From NCBI GenBank assembly GCA_002428965.1, contig DIYI01000012.1, positions 285,948 to 349,947 on the forward strand: a DNA stretch of 64,000 bases. Reading direction: 5' to 3'. The notes beneath the pieces were generated by a model. That model worked only from the letters and a program-made list of their open reading frames with translations, was not told where the DNA came from and did not search any database. How positions within the stretch are numbered: the stretch's first letter is position 1; each line of letters begins with the position of its first letter. The translations under genes were made by a program, and so were the position numbers. This DNA is from Jejuia sp. UBA6058 (GTDB taxonomy: Bacteria > Bacteroidota > Bacteroidia > Flavobacteriales > Flavobacteriaceae). Shown piece by piece: positions 7,175-17,200 of the stretch.

Positions 7175-9297
7175 TAAAAGAATAATTGATCTAAGTGCAT
7201 TTTAATACCATTGGGTTGGGCAACAATCTTGTAATATCTATGCTTACCATTAGGCACTTTGAAAGATATATTTCTGATATTATCGAAATTTTTTGTGTTT
7301 TGATAGTCTCGTTTTTCAGCTAATTTCCAATTCACTTTATCATTAGAAGTCCATAACTCCGCATATTTTACCGGACAAGTCTTAGCCCTACTTTGATAAA
7401 ATGAATATCCCGCACTTATAATAATTTCCTCTAACTCAGGAGGCGAATCTTCTCCAAAGTCAGCAATAGCAATCATAGGTTTCTCTTTAAAAACAGACCA
7501 AAATTTAGAAACAAAAACTACTTTATTATTCATTACCACATTGTCCAACAGAATTCTCTCACCTGTTCCAGTATATTCACTTAAAATACCATCATATTCT
7601 AACTCAAAATGTTTTGGTATAAAACCTTTATCCAAAAACACAAAGTTGCTTACACTACTAGGTTTCCACCCCTCTTTATAGGCTATTGTTTTAATGGTTT
7701 TTGTTCTTTTTCCATCCAATGCTATTGTTAAATCGGAGTCTAGGATTTTGGAATTTTTATCTGGCACATCACCATTATCGGTGTAACGTATTTCAACACC
7801 ATCCATTTTATGCCAAATTTTTACTTTATCTCCAGAGTTTATAACATTCACTCTACCTTCTAGAATTGGCGGTGTTAGACTTACTTCAACATTTGTATCT
7901 GCAACATAGCCTTCATAAAATTTAACAGATGGTAATTCGTTTTGAAAGGTTTCAACATCTTTAGGAGTTAGGGCTGTATTCCAAACAAAAACCTCTTTTA
8001 AGTCTTTAAACTTTTTTAAAGTATTTAAAATTGAAGCATCAACTTTTGTACTGGATAGCGAAATGGATTTTAGTTTAGAACATGTAGCGAGTGCTTTCAA
8101 ATCTTCGCTTTCTAAAGGAGTGCCATTTAATACTAATTGCTCCAAATTGTTCAATGTGCCAATAAACCCCAAAGCTTTACCACCTAAAGGAAGCTTGGCT
8201 ACATTTAGATTTACCAACTGTTCTTTAATCGGAGATAATTCAGTTAAACTTTCCAAAACATAGCTTGATACACCATAAATAGAAACATCAATGGCAGGAG
8301 ACTTGGGAGACTTTTGAATTACGGTTCTATAAGGGCTATTATTAAGAGATTCCACCACTTCCGCATCAGCAAATTTAAAGGTGTATTGCTCTGTTTTAGA
8401 TGTATTAGACTTTTGCCATTTTTTTTCCACTAAGGATTTTAAAGGATCCTTTTGTTTCAATTGTGCTAAAGAAACAGTATCATTGGCACCTTGAAGAATC
8501 CAAGCTTCTAATAGTTCTATTTCTGAAGGGGTTAATTGAGGCTTGCCCTCTGGTGGCATATGTTCCTTGTCATCTATGGGTAAATAAACCCTTTGCATAA
8601 ATAGACTTCTCTCTGGTTCATGAGCTATCCAAAGTGCCCCATTTTTACCCCCTTCTGCAATAGCTTCTATTGAACTTAGATTTAAACTGCCTTTTCGCTT
8701 TTGGTCATTATGACAACTCACACACTTTGCCTCTAAAATAGGTTTTATATATGCAAGGTATACAGGCGTGTTCTCATCTACTTCTGGTGCCTTTACTGCA
8801 AGTAAAGGTTCTGTAATAAAATTTACTCCATGGGTTAAACCAGCTCCGTAATGTCCTACTAAAATAACGCCTATTAAACCTACGTAAAGCAAGCTTTGAT
8901 ATACTATTCTTTTTCTGCGGAATACAACCAATCCATAAACTAAAAAGCATAAAATTATACCTGCCCATTTATGTAAGGACATTAATTCAGACTCATATCC
9001 TTCTAATGAAAGCACAAACCCCATTAAAGTGGCTAAAACTGTAAATAAAGCAGTTATCAATAAGAGAAATTGATTAATTTTTTGAAAAGTATCCTTATCT
9101 AAGTGCCTTTTTAATAGATTTAACAACACCAATAAGGCTATAAAAGCTACTGGGAAATGAAGCAATATGGGATGTATTCTTCCCAAAGGTTGCAACCAAA
9201 AAGGAATTTCTACAGACGCTTCAAAAACTATTAAAAACAACAATAAACAGTGCAGAAATAACAGCGTGTTTAAGGCTACAGAGGTGATTTTTTTCAT
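7171..9297 (-). CDS. Membrane c-type cytochrome with PSCyt1, LRR and FN3-associated domains
   Basis: This 708-residue protein starts with several membrane helices (about residues 5-160), including HPILLHFPVAFIALL, which fits the DUF2231 type. A PSCyt1 cytochrome domain follows with one haem motif, CVSCH, near residue 193 and HMPPEGKPQLTPSE further on. Leucine-rich repeats occupy about 340-460, an FN3-associated (chitobiase C-terminal-like) domain about 480-570, and a discoidin-like segment finishes the protein. It is the last gene of an operon, two bases after the DUF1501 gene. The architecture suggests inner-membrane anchoring with periplasmic haem and carbohydrate-binding-like domains; its reaction is not known. 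Its stop codon overlaps that of the convergent barrel protein by four bases. Confidence 0.85.
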   Translation of the reverse strand: MKKITSVALNTLLFLHCLLLFLIVFEASVEIPFWLQPLGRIHPILLHFPVAFIALLVLLNLLKRHLDKDTFQKINQFLLLITALFTVLATLMGFVLSLEGYESELMSLHKWAGIILCFLVYGLVVFRRKRIVYQSLLYVGLIGVILVGHYGAGLTHGVNFITEPLLAVKAPEVDENTPVYLAYIKPILEAKCVSCHNDQKRKGSLNLSSIEAIAEGGKNGALWIAHEPERSLFMQRVYLPIDDKEHMPPEGKPQLTPSEIELLEAWILQGANDTVSLAQLKQKDPLKSLVEKKWQKSNTSKTEQYTFKFADAEVVESLNNSPYRTVIQKSPKSPAIDVSIYGVSSYVLESLTELSPIKEQLVNLNVAKLPLGGKALGFIGTLNNLEQLVLNGTPLESEDLKALATCSKLKSISLSSTKVDASILNTLKKFKDLKEVFVWNTALTPKDVETFQNELPSVKFYEGYVADTNVEVSLTPPILEGRVNVINSGDKVKIWHKMDGVEIRYTDNGDVPDKNSKILDSDLTIALDGKRTKTIKTIAYKEGWKPSSVSNFVFLDKGFIPKHFELEYDGILSEYTGTGERILLDNVVMNNKVVFVSKFWSVFKEKPMIAIADFGEDSPPELEEIIISAGYSFYQSRAKTCPVKYAELWTSNDKVNWKLAEKRDYQNTKNFDNIRNISFKVPNGKHRYYKIVAQPNGIKMHLDQLFFY

Positions 9298-9299
9298 AC

Positions 9300-10754
9300 T
9301 TACGCTAAAATATCCTTTACAACATGCCCATGCACATCAGTAAGTCTAAATCGTCTACCTAAATATTTATAAGTCAGCTTTTCATGGTCTAAGCCCATAA
9401 GATGCATAATTGTTGCGTGTAAATCGTGAATATGTACGGGATTTTCAATAATATTATAACCCAACTCGTCCGTTTTTCCATACACAGTACCCGCCTTTAC
9501 GCCACCTCCGGCCATAAAAATGCTAAATGCTCTCGGGTGATGGTCTCTACCGTAATTTTCCTTAGTTAGTTTTCCTTGGCAATAATTAGTTCTTCCAAAT
9601 TCGCCTCCCCAAATTACAAGTGTTTCATCCAATAAACCGCGTTGTTTTAAATCGGTTATTAAGGCAGCAGAAGCTTGATCTACGTCTTTAGCTTGTCCTT
9701 GAATTTCTCTCACCAAATTACCATGTTGATCCCAACCCTGGTGGTATAATTGCACAAAACGCACGCCAGATTCTGATAATTTTCTAGCCAATAGACAGTT
9801 TGCAGCATAGGTGCCAGGAACCATACAATCTGCACCATATAATTTCTTAATATGATCTGGTTCTTTTGAAATATCTGTTATCTCAGGAACAGCAGTTTGC
9901 ATTCTAAATGCCATTTCGTACTGTTGAATTTTAGAATGAATTTCAGGATCATTAAACTCTTTATAACCCATTTCATTTAACTCCCCTAAATGGTTTAGCA
10001 TGTCTCTTCTTGATGCTCTATTCATTCCTTTAGGGTTATTTAAGTATAAAATAGGTTCATCGCTAGCACTCAACTGTACACCTTGATGCGTACTATCTAA
10101 AAATCCATTTGACCATAATTTGGAGTATACCCCTTGCCCATTACCACCTCCTTTGGATAGCAATACACAAAACGCTGGTAAGTTTTTGTTTTCGCTACCT
10201 AACCCATAGCTAAACCAAGATCCCATACTTGGACGATTACCTACCTGCGCACCTGTTTGTAAAAATGTTAATGCTGGATCATGATTTATGGCATCGGTGT
10301 GCATACTTTTTACAATGCAAATATCATCGGTTATTTTGGCAATATTAGGAAGCAAATCGCTTACCCAAGCACCATTGTTACCATATTGTTTAAACCCAAA
10401 TTTAGAACCTACTAAAGGAAAACTTTTTTGATTAGCCGTCATACCTGTTAGTCGTTGTCCTTGTCTTATAGAATCTGGTAAATCCTGCCCAAACATTTCT
10501 CTTAATTTAGGCTTAAAATCGAAGGTTTCTAATTGTGAAGGCGCCCCGTTTTGAACTAACATGATAATTCTTTTGGCTTTAGAAGCAAAATGCTTTAAAC
10601 CCAATGGTAGTTGTTGTGTAGCCTCTTGAGAGCCTTTAAATAAATCCGGTACCAATAAAGATCCTAATGCAACACCTCCTAAGCCCATTGCTGCCTTCTT
10701 AAAGAAATGTCTACGATTTATATTCAAATGATGTTCAAAAATATCTTTCTTCAT
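9300..10754 (-). CDS. DUF1501 protein, Tat-exported
   Basis: A 484-residue protein with a twin-arginine signal (NRRHFFKKAAMGLGGVALGS), so it is probably exported folded with a cofactor or metal. The DUF1501 family is distantly related to sulfatases and alkaline phosphatases. Visible segments are MLVQNGAPSQLETFD, the middle FVQLYHQGWDQHGN, and VIWGGEFGRT followed by GRDHHPRAFSIFMAGGG, which supply likely metal-binding Asp and His. No activity has been established for the family as far as I know. It is encoded seven bases downstream of the PSCyt/DUF1549/DUF1553 gene, the usual partner in Planctomycetes and related clusters, which suggests the two proteins act together. Confidence 0.9.
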   Translation of the reverse strand: MKKDIFEHHLNINRRHFFKKAAMGLGGVALGSLLVPDLFKGSQEATQQLPLGLKHFASKAKRIIMLVQNGAPSQLETFDFKPKLREMFGQDLPDSIRQGQRLTGMTANQKSFPLVGSKFGFKQYGNNGAWVSDLLPNIAKITDDICIVKSMHTDAINHDPALTFLQTGAQVGNRPSMGSWFSYGLGSENKNLPAFCVLLSKGGGNGQGVYSKLWSNGFLDSTHQGVQLSASDEPILYLNNPKGMNRASRRDMLNHLGELNEMGYKEFNDPEIHSKIQQYEMAFRMQTAVPEITDISKEPDHIKKLYGADCMVPGTYAANCLLARKLSESGVRFVQLYHQGWDQHGNLVREIQGQAKDVDQASAALITDLKQRGLLDETLVIWGGEFGRTNYCQGKLTKENYGRDHHPRAFSIFMAGGGVKAGTVYGKTDELGYNIIENPVHIHDLHATIMHLMGLDHEKLTYKYLGRRFRLTDVHGHVVKDILA

Positions 10755-10761
10755 TCTTTCC

Positions 10762-13083
10762 TTAAATTTTTACAATGGCTTCTTCCATATTATACATAGT
10801 GTGAATAATTTGCATTAGAGCGGCCACTTTAGTTTTGTCACTTTCTGCTTGTGGATATTCTCCAACATTAACAAAATCGTATGCGCTTTCTTTATCTTCT
10901 TTAAACTGCCTTTCTTGTTTATTATAATAATCCAAAAACAATACTTTTTCCTCAGGTTTGATGTTTCTACATAAGATACTTCTGAATGCCTTTTCAATTT
11001 TATATTCCAAAGACGTTTCTTCCTCTAAAAGTTTCTCCGAAAAAACTCTTGAGGCTTCTAGAACCGTAGGGTCATTCAGAAGCACTAGTGCCTGCAAAGG
11101 TGTAGAAGTGCTTAATCTTCTAACTTCACATTGGTCTCTAGTTGTTGCATCAAAAATCATTTGAACCGGAGGTAGCGATGTTCTTTTTATAAATGTATAA
11201 ATACCTCTACGATATAAATCTTCTCCGTGATCTTGCACATAATACACTAACATACCTCTTCCTGATGATGAGGTTTTCCACAAACCATCGGGCTGGTATG
11301 TTTTTACACTTCGCCCACCTATACCTCTACTTAATAACCCACTACTCGCTAATACATGATCTCTCAACATTTCAGAGGTGTATCTTGCACGTGGCATGTA
11401 TGACAAATACTTGTTTTCAGGGTCTATAGCTAACTTCTCTTCCTTTACAACCGAAGACTGTTGGTAGGTAGAAGACATCACAATATTTTTTACCAATCTT
11501 TTGGTGTTCCAATCGCTTTCTATAAAGTCAGCAGACAACCAATTGAGTAGTCCTACATGAGATGGCAATTCACCCTGCATACCGAAATCTCCAGATGTTT
11601 TCACAATGCCCGAACCAAAAATATCTTGCCAAACGCGGTTGACATATACACGACTTGTTAGTGGATTGTTTTCGCTAAATAACCACTGCGACAGTCCCAA
11701 TCGGCTAGAAGGGTATTTCTGTTTATCAAAGGCTAAAATGGATTTTGGTAAATTAGGAGTTACGGTATCCCCTTTTGCATCATATGCGCCTCTATCCAAA
11801 ATATGTGTTGGTCGTTTCTTTTTTAGTTCTTCCATTACCATCACATCAACATTTTTATAGTTTTCCTTTTTGTTGACAAATGGCAAGCTATCTTTTACTA
11901 TTTGATTTGAAATGGATAAAAATGGAGGTTCTGCCAATACTCTCAATTTTGCATTTATGGCACTAGATTTCTTGTAGGGTGTGTTTTCAAAAAAAGCAAA
12001 CGTACTGTAATAATCCTTCTGAGATATGGGATCGTATTTATGGTCATGACATTTGGCACATTCAAAAGTCAATCCTAAGAAGGCTTTCCCGAAAGTATTG
12101 GTTCTGTCAGTAATGGTTTCAATTCTATATTCTTCTACAACAATACCGCCTTCTTGCGTAATTTTATGATTTCGGTTGAAGCCAGTAGCCAATAAAGTTT
12201 CCATGTGTTTGTCGGGTAACAAATCACCTGCTAATTGCCAAGTCACAAATTTTTTATAACTGTAATTTTCGTTAAACGCATGTATCACCCAGTCTCGCCA
12301 AGGCCACATCGTTCGTAATTCATCATCTTGAAAGCCATGAGAATCTGCATAACGTGCCACATCTAACCAAGAACTTGCCATTTTTTCGCCATAATGTTTA
12401 CTTTCAAGTAATTCATCTACTACTTTTTCATAAGCATTTTCGGAGTTGTCATTTAAAAATTTTTCCTGCATCTCCAATGTTGGTGGTAAACCCGTAATAT
12501 CAAAAGACACACGTTTTAATAATTGTTCTTTAGTTGCTTTTTCATTTGGTGCTAAATCCAAAGCTTCTACTTTCTCTAAAATAAAATAGTCTATTTCATT
12601 GTTAGTCCATTCTGCTTTCCCAACCTCAGGCAATGTTGGTTTAGCTATTGGCATAAAGGCCCAGTGTTGCTGATATTGCGCCCCTTGTTTTATCCATTTC
12701 TTAATTACATTTATTTCGTAATCCGAAAGCTTTAGATTAGATTCAGGAGGTGGCATTACCTTTGTAGTGTCTTCGGTTGTAATCCTCAAATAGACTTCAG
12801 ACTGTTTTGGTTTTCCACTTACAATGGCATGTTTCTCTGGAGATTCTTTTAAAGCAGAATAGGCACCTTCTTCCGTATCTAATCTTAAATCTGCAAATCT
12901 TTTATTTGCATCTGGCCCGTGGCAGTTAAAGCATTTATCTGAAAGAATAGGTCTTACATCAAAGTTATAATCCACAACTTCAGGTATCTTTTTTTTAGGA
13001 ATGGCTACATAATTATCTCCTTTATCTTTACACGAAAAAAGGCTTACTATCAGCAGTAAAAAAAGTAGATATAATGATTTCAT
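10762..13083 (-). CDS. PSCyt1-DUF1549-DUF1553 cytochrome protein
   Basis: A 773-residue lipoprotein (lipobox near LLIVSLFSC). The domains in order are a PSCyt1 cytochrome domain with haem motif CFNCHGPDANKRFADLRLD near residue 53; DUF1549/PSCyt2 from about 160 (ITGLPPT); a second haem motif, CAKCHDHKYDPIS, near 343; and DUF1553/PSD1 in the C-terminal half (NPLTSRVYVNRVWQDIFG, MSSTYQQSS). Two c-type haems make it a likely periplasmic electron-transfer or oxidoreductase protein. These proteins are abundant in Planctomycetes and also occur in marine Bacteroidota; their reaction is unproven. The start abuts the stop of the NHL-type gene, indicating translational coupling, and DUF1501 follows. Confidence 0.92.
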   Translation of the reverse strand: MKSLYLLFLLLIVSLFSCKDKGDNYVAIPKKKIPEVVDYNFDVRPILSDKCFNCHGPDANKRFADLRLDTEEGAYSALKESPEKHAIVSGKPKQSEVYLRITTEDTTKVMPPPESNLKLSDYEINVIKKWIKQGAQYQQHWAFMPIAKPTLPEVGKAEWTNNEIDYFILEKVEALDLAPNEKATKEQLLKRVSFDITGLPPTLEMQEKFLNDNSENAYEKVVDELLESKHYGEKMASSWLDVARYADSHGFQDDELRTMWPWRDWVIHAFNENYSYKKFVTWQLAGDLLPDKHMETLLATGFNRNHKITQEGGIVVEEYRIETITDRTNTFGKAFLGLTFECAKCHDHKYDPISQKDYYSTFAFFENTPYKKSSAINAKLRVLAEPPFLSISNQIVKDSLPFVNKKENYKNVDVMVMEELKKKRPTHILDRGAYDAKGDTVTPNLPKSILAFDKQKYPSSRLGLSQWLFSENNPLTSRVYVNRVWQDIFGSGIVKTSGDFGMQGELPSHVGLLNWLSADFIESDWNTKRLVKNIVMSSTYQQSSVVKEEKLAIDPENKYLSYMPRARYTSEMLRDHVLASSGLLSRGIGGRSVKTYQPDGLWKTSSSGRGMLVYYVQDHGEDLYRRGIYTFIKRTSLPPVQMIFDATTRDQCEVRRLSTSTPLQALVLLNDPTVLEASRVFSEKLLEEETSLEYKIEKAFRSILCRNIKPEEKVLFLDYYNKQERQFKEDKESAYDFVNVGEYPQAESDKTKVAALMQIIHTMYNMEEAIVKI

Positions 13084-14148
13084 TTATTCTCTCTCTAATT
13101 TAATAGGATAGGATTTATTCGCATTCCACTGACAGATGTAGAGGTTTTTATCCTCGTCTACACAAACGTCATGACAATGATTAAAAAGTGCTGTGTTTTG
13201 CAACATTAACTGTAATTCACCCCCTTTATATTTAGGTTTTGCGCCTCCTGGATTGGAGACTACTTTATTATTCTTATCAAGAATGGTTACAAAACCTGAA
13301 TCGGGAATTCGTTCTAAATATTTCATTCTCGACCAGCATACACCAGAATAAATGTTTTCGCCATCAATTACTGGTCTACATACATAAGCTCCCGGAAGAA
13401 AAATAGTAGATAGATACTCACCATCTAATGTAAATCTTTTAAAAGAATTATGCCCTCGTGAAGTACATAAGAGCGTTATATTATTGGGATCTCTATCATC
13501 AATAGCGACACCGTGCGCATTACTTAATTTTTCATCTTGGTGTCCTCTTCCTCCAAATTTTCTAATGAATTCTCCATCCTTATTAAATTGAAGAATAAAG
13601 TCTGAACCATAACCGTCTGACACATAAATGTCACCATTGGGAGCTATTGCCGTTTCGGTAGGGCGATAGTTCTGTTTTTCAGAATATACACCAATGTCTT
13701 TCGGATTTGGCAATTCCATTATGACTTTACCATCTATTGTTGTTTTCACAACTCGCCCTTTGTTTCGAACCGCATCTGAAATAAATAGAACATCATCTCC
13801 CCCTTCATTAAATAGTGTGAGTCCATGACCAGAACCTAAATTAAGCGTCCAAGAGGTTAAAAGCTTTCCAGATTTATCATAAACTATAATGTTATTCTTA
13901 ACCTCATCAGTCACCATAATTAATCGACCTTTGGAATCCATCACCATTTCATGGCAATTTTTTACTGGTGTATTGGCCGGATCGAGATTTCCCCATGCCT
14001 TGTGCACGCGGTATTTAAAATCACCATGGCCTAAAATTTGGTCTTGCAATTCAGGTTTCTTTAAAATCGTAAACCCATAAGACGGTAAGGTTAAAGCAGT
14101 ACTTGCTAGTGCTGTTTTTTTAATAAAATCTCTACGCGAATGCGCCAT
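13084..14148 (-). CDS. NHL-type six-bladed beta-propeller protein, Tat-exported
   Basis: A 354-residue protein with a twin-arginine signal (SRRDFIKKTALASTALTLPS). The mature part shows the propeller blade signature repeatedly: DSKGRLIMVTDE, APNGDIYVSDGYG with NKDGEFIRKFGGRG, DLYxxxD-type strands and DEDKNLYICQWN. Such NHL/SMP-30-like propellers can be carbohydrate-binding or lyase/lactonase scaffolds; which applies here cannot be told. It is the first structural gene of the exported cluster, 116 bases downstream of the HTCS regulator on the same strand, and probably starts its own transcript from a -7 box at 14197-14204. The next gene begins at the very next base after the stop. Confidence 0.88.
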   Translation of the reverse strand: MAHSRRDFIKKTALASTALTLPSYGFTILKKPELQDQILGHGDFKYRVHKAWGNLDPANTPVKNCHEMVMDSKGRLIMVTDEVKNNIIVYDKSGKLLTSWTLNLGSGHGLTLFNEGGDDVLFISDAVRNKGRVVKTTIDGKVIMELPNPKDIGVYSEKQNYRPTETAIAPNGDIYVSDGYGSDFILQFNKDGEFIRKFGGRGHQDEKLSNAHGVAIDDRDPNNITLLCTSRGHNSFKRFTLDGEYLSTIFLPGAYVCRPVIDGENIYSGVCWSRMKYLERIPDSGFVTILDKNNKVVSNPGGAKPKYKGGELQLMLQNTALFNHCHDVCVDEDKNLYICQWNANKSYPIKLERE

Positions 14149-14175
14149 CTCAATGTTTTATTTAGAATAGTTGGG

Positions 14176-14191
14176 CCTTCTAAAAAGAAGG
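14176..14191 (-). promoter_or_regulatory. Leader hairpin before the NHL-propeller gene
   Basis: CCTTCT and AGAAGG pair across an AAAA loop in the untranslated leader, between the candidate -7 box (14197-14204) and the ATG at 14148. It could be a small regulatory or stabilising stem of the operon mRNA; there is no T-run making it a clear terminator. Confidence 0.4.
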
Positions 14192-14196
14192 ACTAT

Positions 14197-14204
14197 CAAA
14201 ATTA
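14197..14204 (-). promoter_or_regulatory. -7 promoter box of the exported cytochrome operon
   Basis: TAATTTTG on the minus strand is a perfect TAnnTTTG match 48 bases upstream of the NHL-propeller ATG. It is placed just after the end of the HTCS regulator gene, so it would let the regulator control the four downstream genes. No TTG -33 box is obvious, which would fit a promoter needing an activator. Confidence 0.5.
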
Positions 14205-14264
14205 AACTATGACCATAACTATTGAGGTGGACTTTTTATTAAAAATGGTGTAATTATTGAACAA

Positions 14265-17200
14265 CTATTTAGTAGAAGCCTTTTTAGAACGGTAGTAAGA
14301 AGGTGGATTACCAAACTCTTTCTTAAAGGAGCGACTAAAATAACGATTGTCGTTATACCCTACTTTATATGCAATTTCCTTTAAAGTTAGATCACCTTTT
14401 TGAATGAATTGCATAGCTATAGAAAGCTTATAAAAATTAATATATTCAATAATAGACTTCCCCGTGAGCACTTGAATTTTTCTGTAAAGTTGAGACCTAC
14501 CAATTCCTAGTTCACTACAAAGATTTTCTACTGAAAATTCAGAATTTTCTAGATGCTCCTCTAGCACTAGATTAACCTTTTGTAAATATTTATCAGTTTC
14601 TTTTAAACTATTAGTTTCGTTTTCTGATTGACTATTTTGTTTAAACTTTTTAAGTAATTGATTTCTACTTTCTAAAACATTTTTGATTTTTAGTTTTATC
14701 TCTGAAATATTAAAGGGCTTTTGAATGTAGTCTTCAGCACCTGTAGTAAGTCCCGCTATTTTATTTTCCAGCCCAGTTTTGGCCGTTAAAAACAGTAAAG
14801 GTATATGCGAAGTTAAATCGTTACTCTTTAGCTGATTCGCAAATTGAATACCGTCAGACTCTGGCATCATAATATCACTTATTACAACATCTGGTAAAGT
14901 AGACAAAGCCATTTGCAGGCCTTCTTTTCCGTTTTTGGCCTCAATCACTTGATAATTATCCTTCAGTTCATCATGAATATAATTTCTGATATCGTTGTTG
15001 TCTTCAACAATTAACACCAGGGTTTTTTCAGTATCAATTTCCAACGGGGTGTTCTCTGTGTCAAGGACTAACGAAGAATAATGATCATAACCAATTGGAA
15101 TTTCAACTTTAAAATGACAGCCTTTTTCCTGAGCTTCCTTCAACTCAATTGTACCTTTATGAAGTTTTACTAATTCTGCTGTAAGCGATAAACCAATGCC
15201 ACTGCTGTAACCAAAATCGGGATTTTCATCTAATTGGTAAAAGCGTTCAAAAACTTTTTCATGATATTCTAATGGTATCCCAGAACCATTATCAATAACA
15301 TGTATTTCTAGCTGTCCGCTTTCAACTTTTTTGTTGTTTATTTTTAAATCCTTAAAACTAACTAAAAGTTCTACTTTGCCTTTTTGAGGTGTATATTTAA
15401 ACGCATTTGAAATAAGGTTTGTTACTATTTTTTCTAGAACATCAGCATCAAAAAACAACTCGTAACTCGTCTTTGGAAGTTCAAAAACGAAAGTGATATC
15501 TTTTTCTTTAGACCAATAGTTTGACGACGCAATTACATTGTTAAATACTGAAAAATCTTTTTGCGAAATAACTTGAAGTTCTGGATTACTCTCCAGCTTC
15601 CTAAAGTCTAAAATTTGATTTACTAATTCCAGTAACCTAGAACTATTACGGTGCATCATTTCTAAAACCTTGTTATTTGGTTTTGTGTTTTCTTGTACGA
15701 ACTTTTCTAAAGGCGACGTTATTAGTGAAAGGGGAGTTCTTAACTCATGTGATATATTGGTAAAGAATTTAAGCTTCATTTTAGTCAGTTCCTCAAATTG
15801 CGAAACGCGTTCCTTTTCAATTTCAAATTTTGAGCGGTTTCTTTCTTTTTTAATTACTAACCAAAAGATTAAAAGAAATATTAAAATTGCCGATAAGAGC
15901 GCAACGATTTTTACCCAAAGTAATTCCCAAAAAGGAGGTTTTATAGTTACCTCTATTTGTTTTACTTTATCGCTCCAAATTCCATGTTCATTAGTAGCTT
16001 TAACCATAAAGGTATAATCTCCAGAAGGTATGTTCGTATACGTTGCTTTTTGATTGTTTTGCGCATTAATCCATGATTTATCGTAGCCATCTAACTTATA
16101 GGCAAACTTACATCGGTCGTTATTATTGAAATTGATAACCTGGAATTCAAACTCAAACTTTTTATCATCATAATTAAGGTCTACTTTATTTTCTACTTCA
16201 ATATTTTTTGAAATATATGAGCTATTTGAAGTTACTATTTCGTTATTCACCCAAAGCTTTGAGATATATAGTTTAGAAGGCTCCTCACTTTCCTTAACTT
16301 GTTCTGGGTTGAATACCATTAAGCCTTTTCCTGTATTAAATACCAGTTCATTATTTTCTAATGATAAACTTGATGAGCCTATATCGTTAGACAATAAACC
16401 ATCTTGCTCTGTCAAAATTCTAATCTTATTGTCTATGTAGTCATATTTAATTAGGCCATTGGGCGTCCCAATCCACAAATTGTTATCAACGTCTTGCTCA
16501 ATAGATTTAATTATTTTATCCTTTAAAATTGGAAGTTCATATTGAATAAAAGTATTTGTAGTTTTATCTAATCGGCATAAACCAGATTTAGTTCCTATCC
16601 ATAAATTTTGTTGTTTGTCTTCAAAGATTTCATTTACAAAATTATCTTTAATTGTTGTATTGTCTCCAATTTTATGTCTGTAGTGTATAAATTCATCAGA
16701 TTCAGGAACGTATCTTTTTATGCCATCACCTTGGGTACCAATCCAGATTTTACCCTCAATATCTTCAAATATGATAGAGGCTCGATGAAAATACCCAATA
16801 CCATTTGGCGCATTCCAATCGCATTTATATTTAATATTTTCGTTGGTTGCGATATCATATCTTGATGCACCAAGTATTTCACCAATCCATAATTGTTTTT
16901 TTTGAGTTAGAGCTAAAGATCGTGGTATCGTATTTTGTTTTATCTTTTGAACTAATTGACCCGAAGTTGAAAATTCATAATAAAATTGATCGTCTACAAC
17001 CCATACATTTTCGTTATCATTAGTGGCAATATTTAGGTTTTCTTTAAAATTTATGTTTAACTTTTTATGCTTTTTCGTTTGCTTATCTAATATATAGATG
17101 TTCTTCCCAAAGGAAATCCAAAAATTACTGTTTGTGTTATAAATTTTTCCTTTAAAATAGTTCTTGGTAAACTGTTTAAATGGTGATACTTTTTTTTCTA

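Noticed and set aside
15670..16017. 115-codon frame antisense to the HTCS gene
   Set aside because: Shadow of the histidine-kinase coding sequence; no promoter and no recognisable motif.
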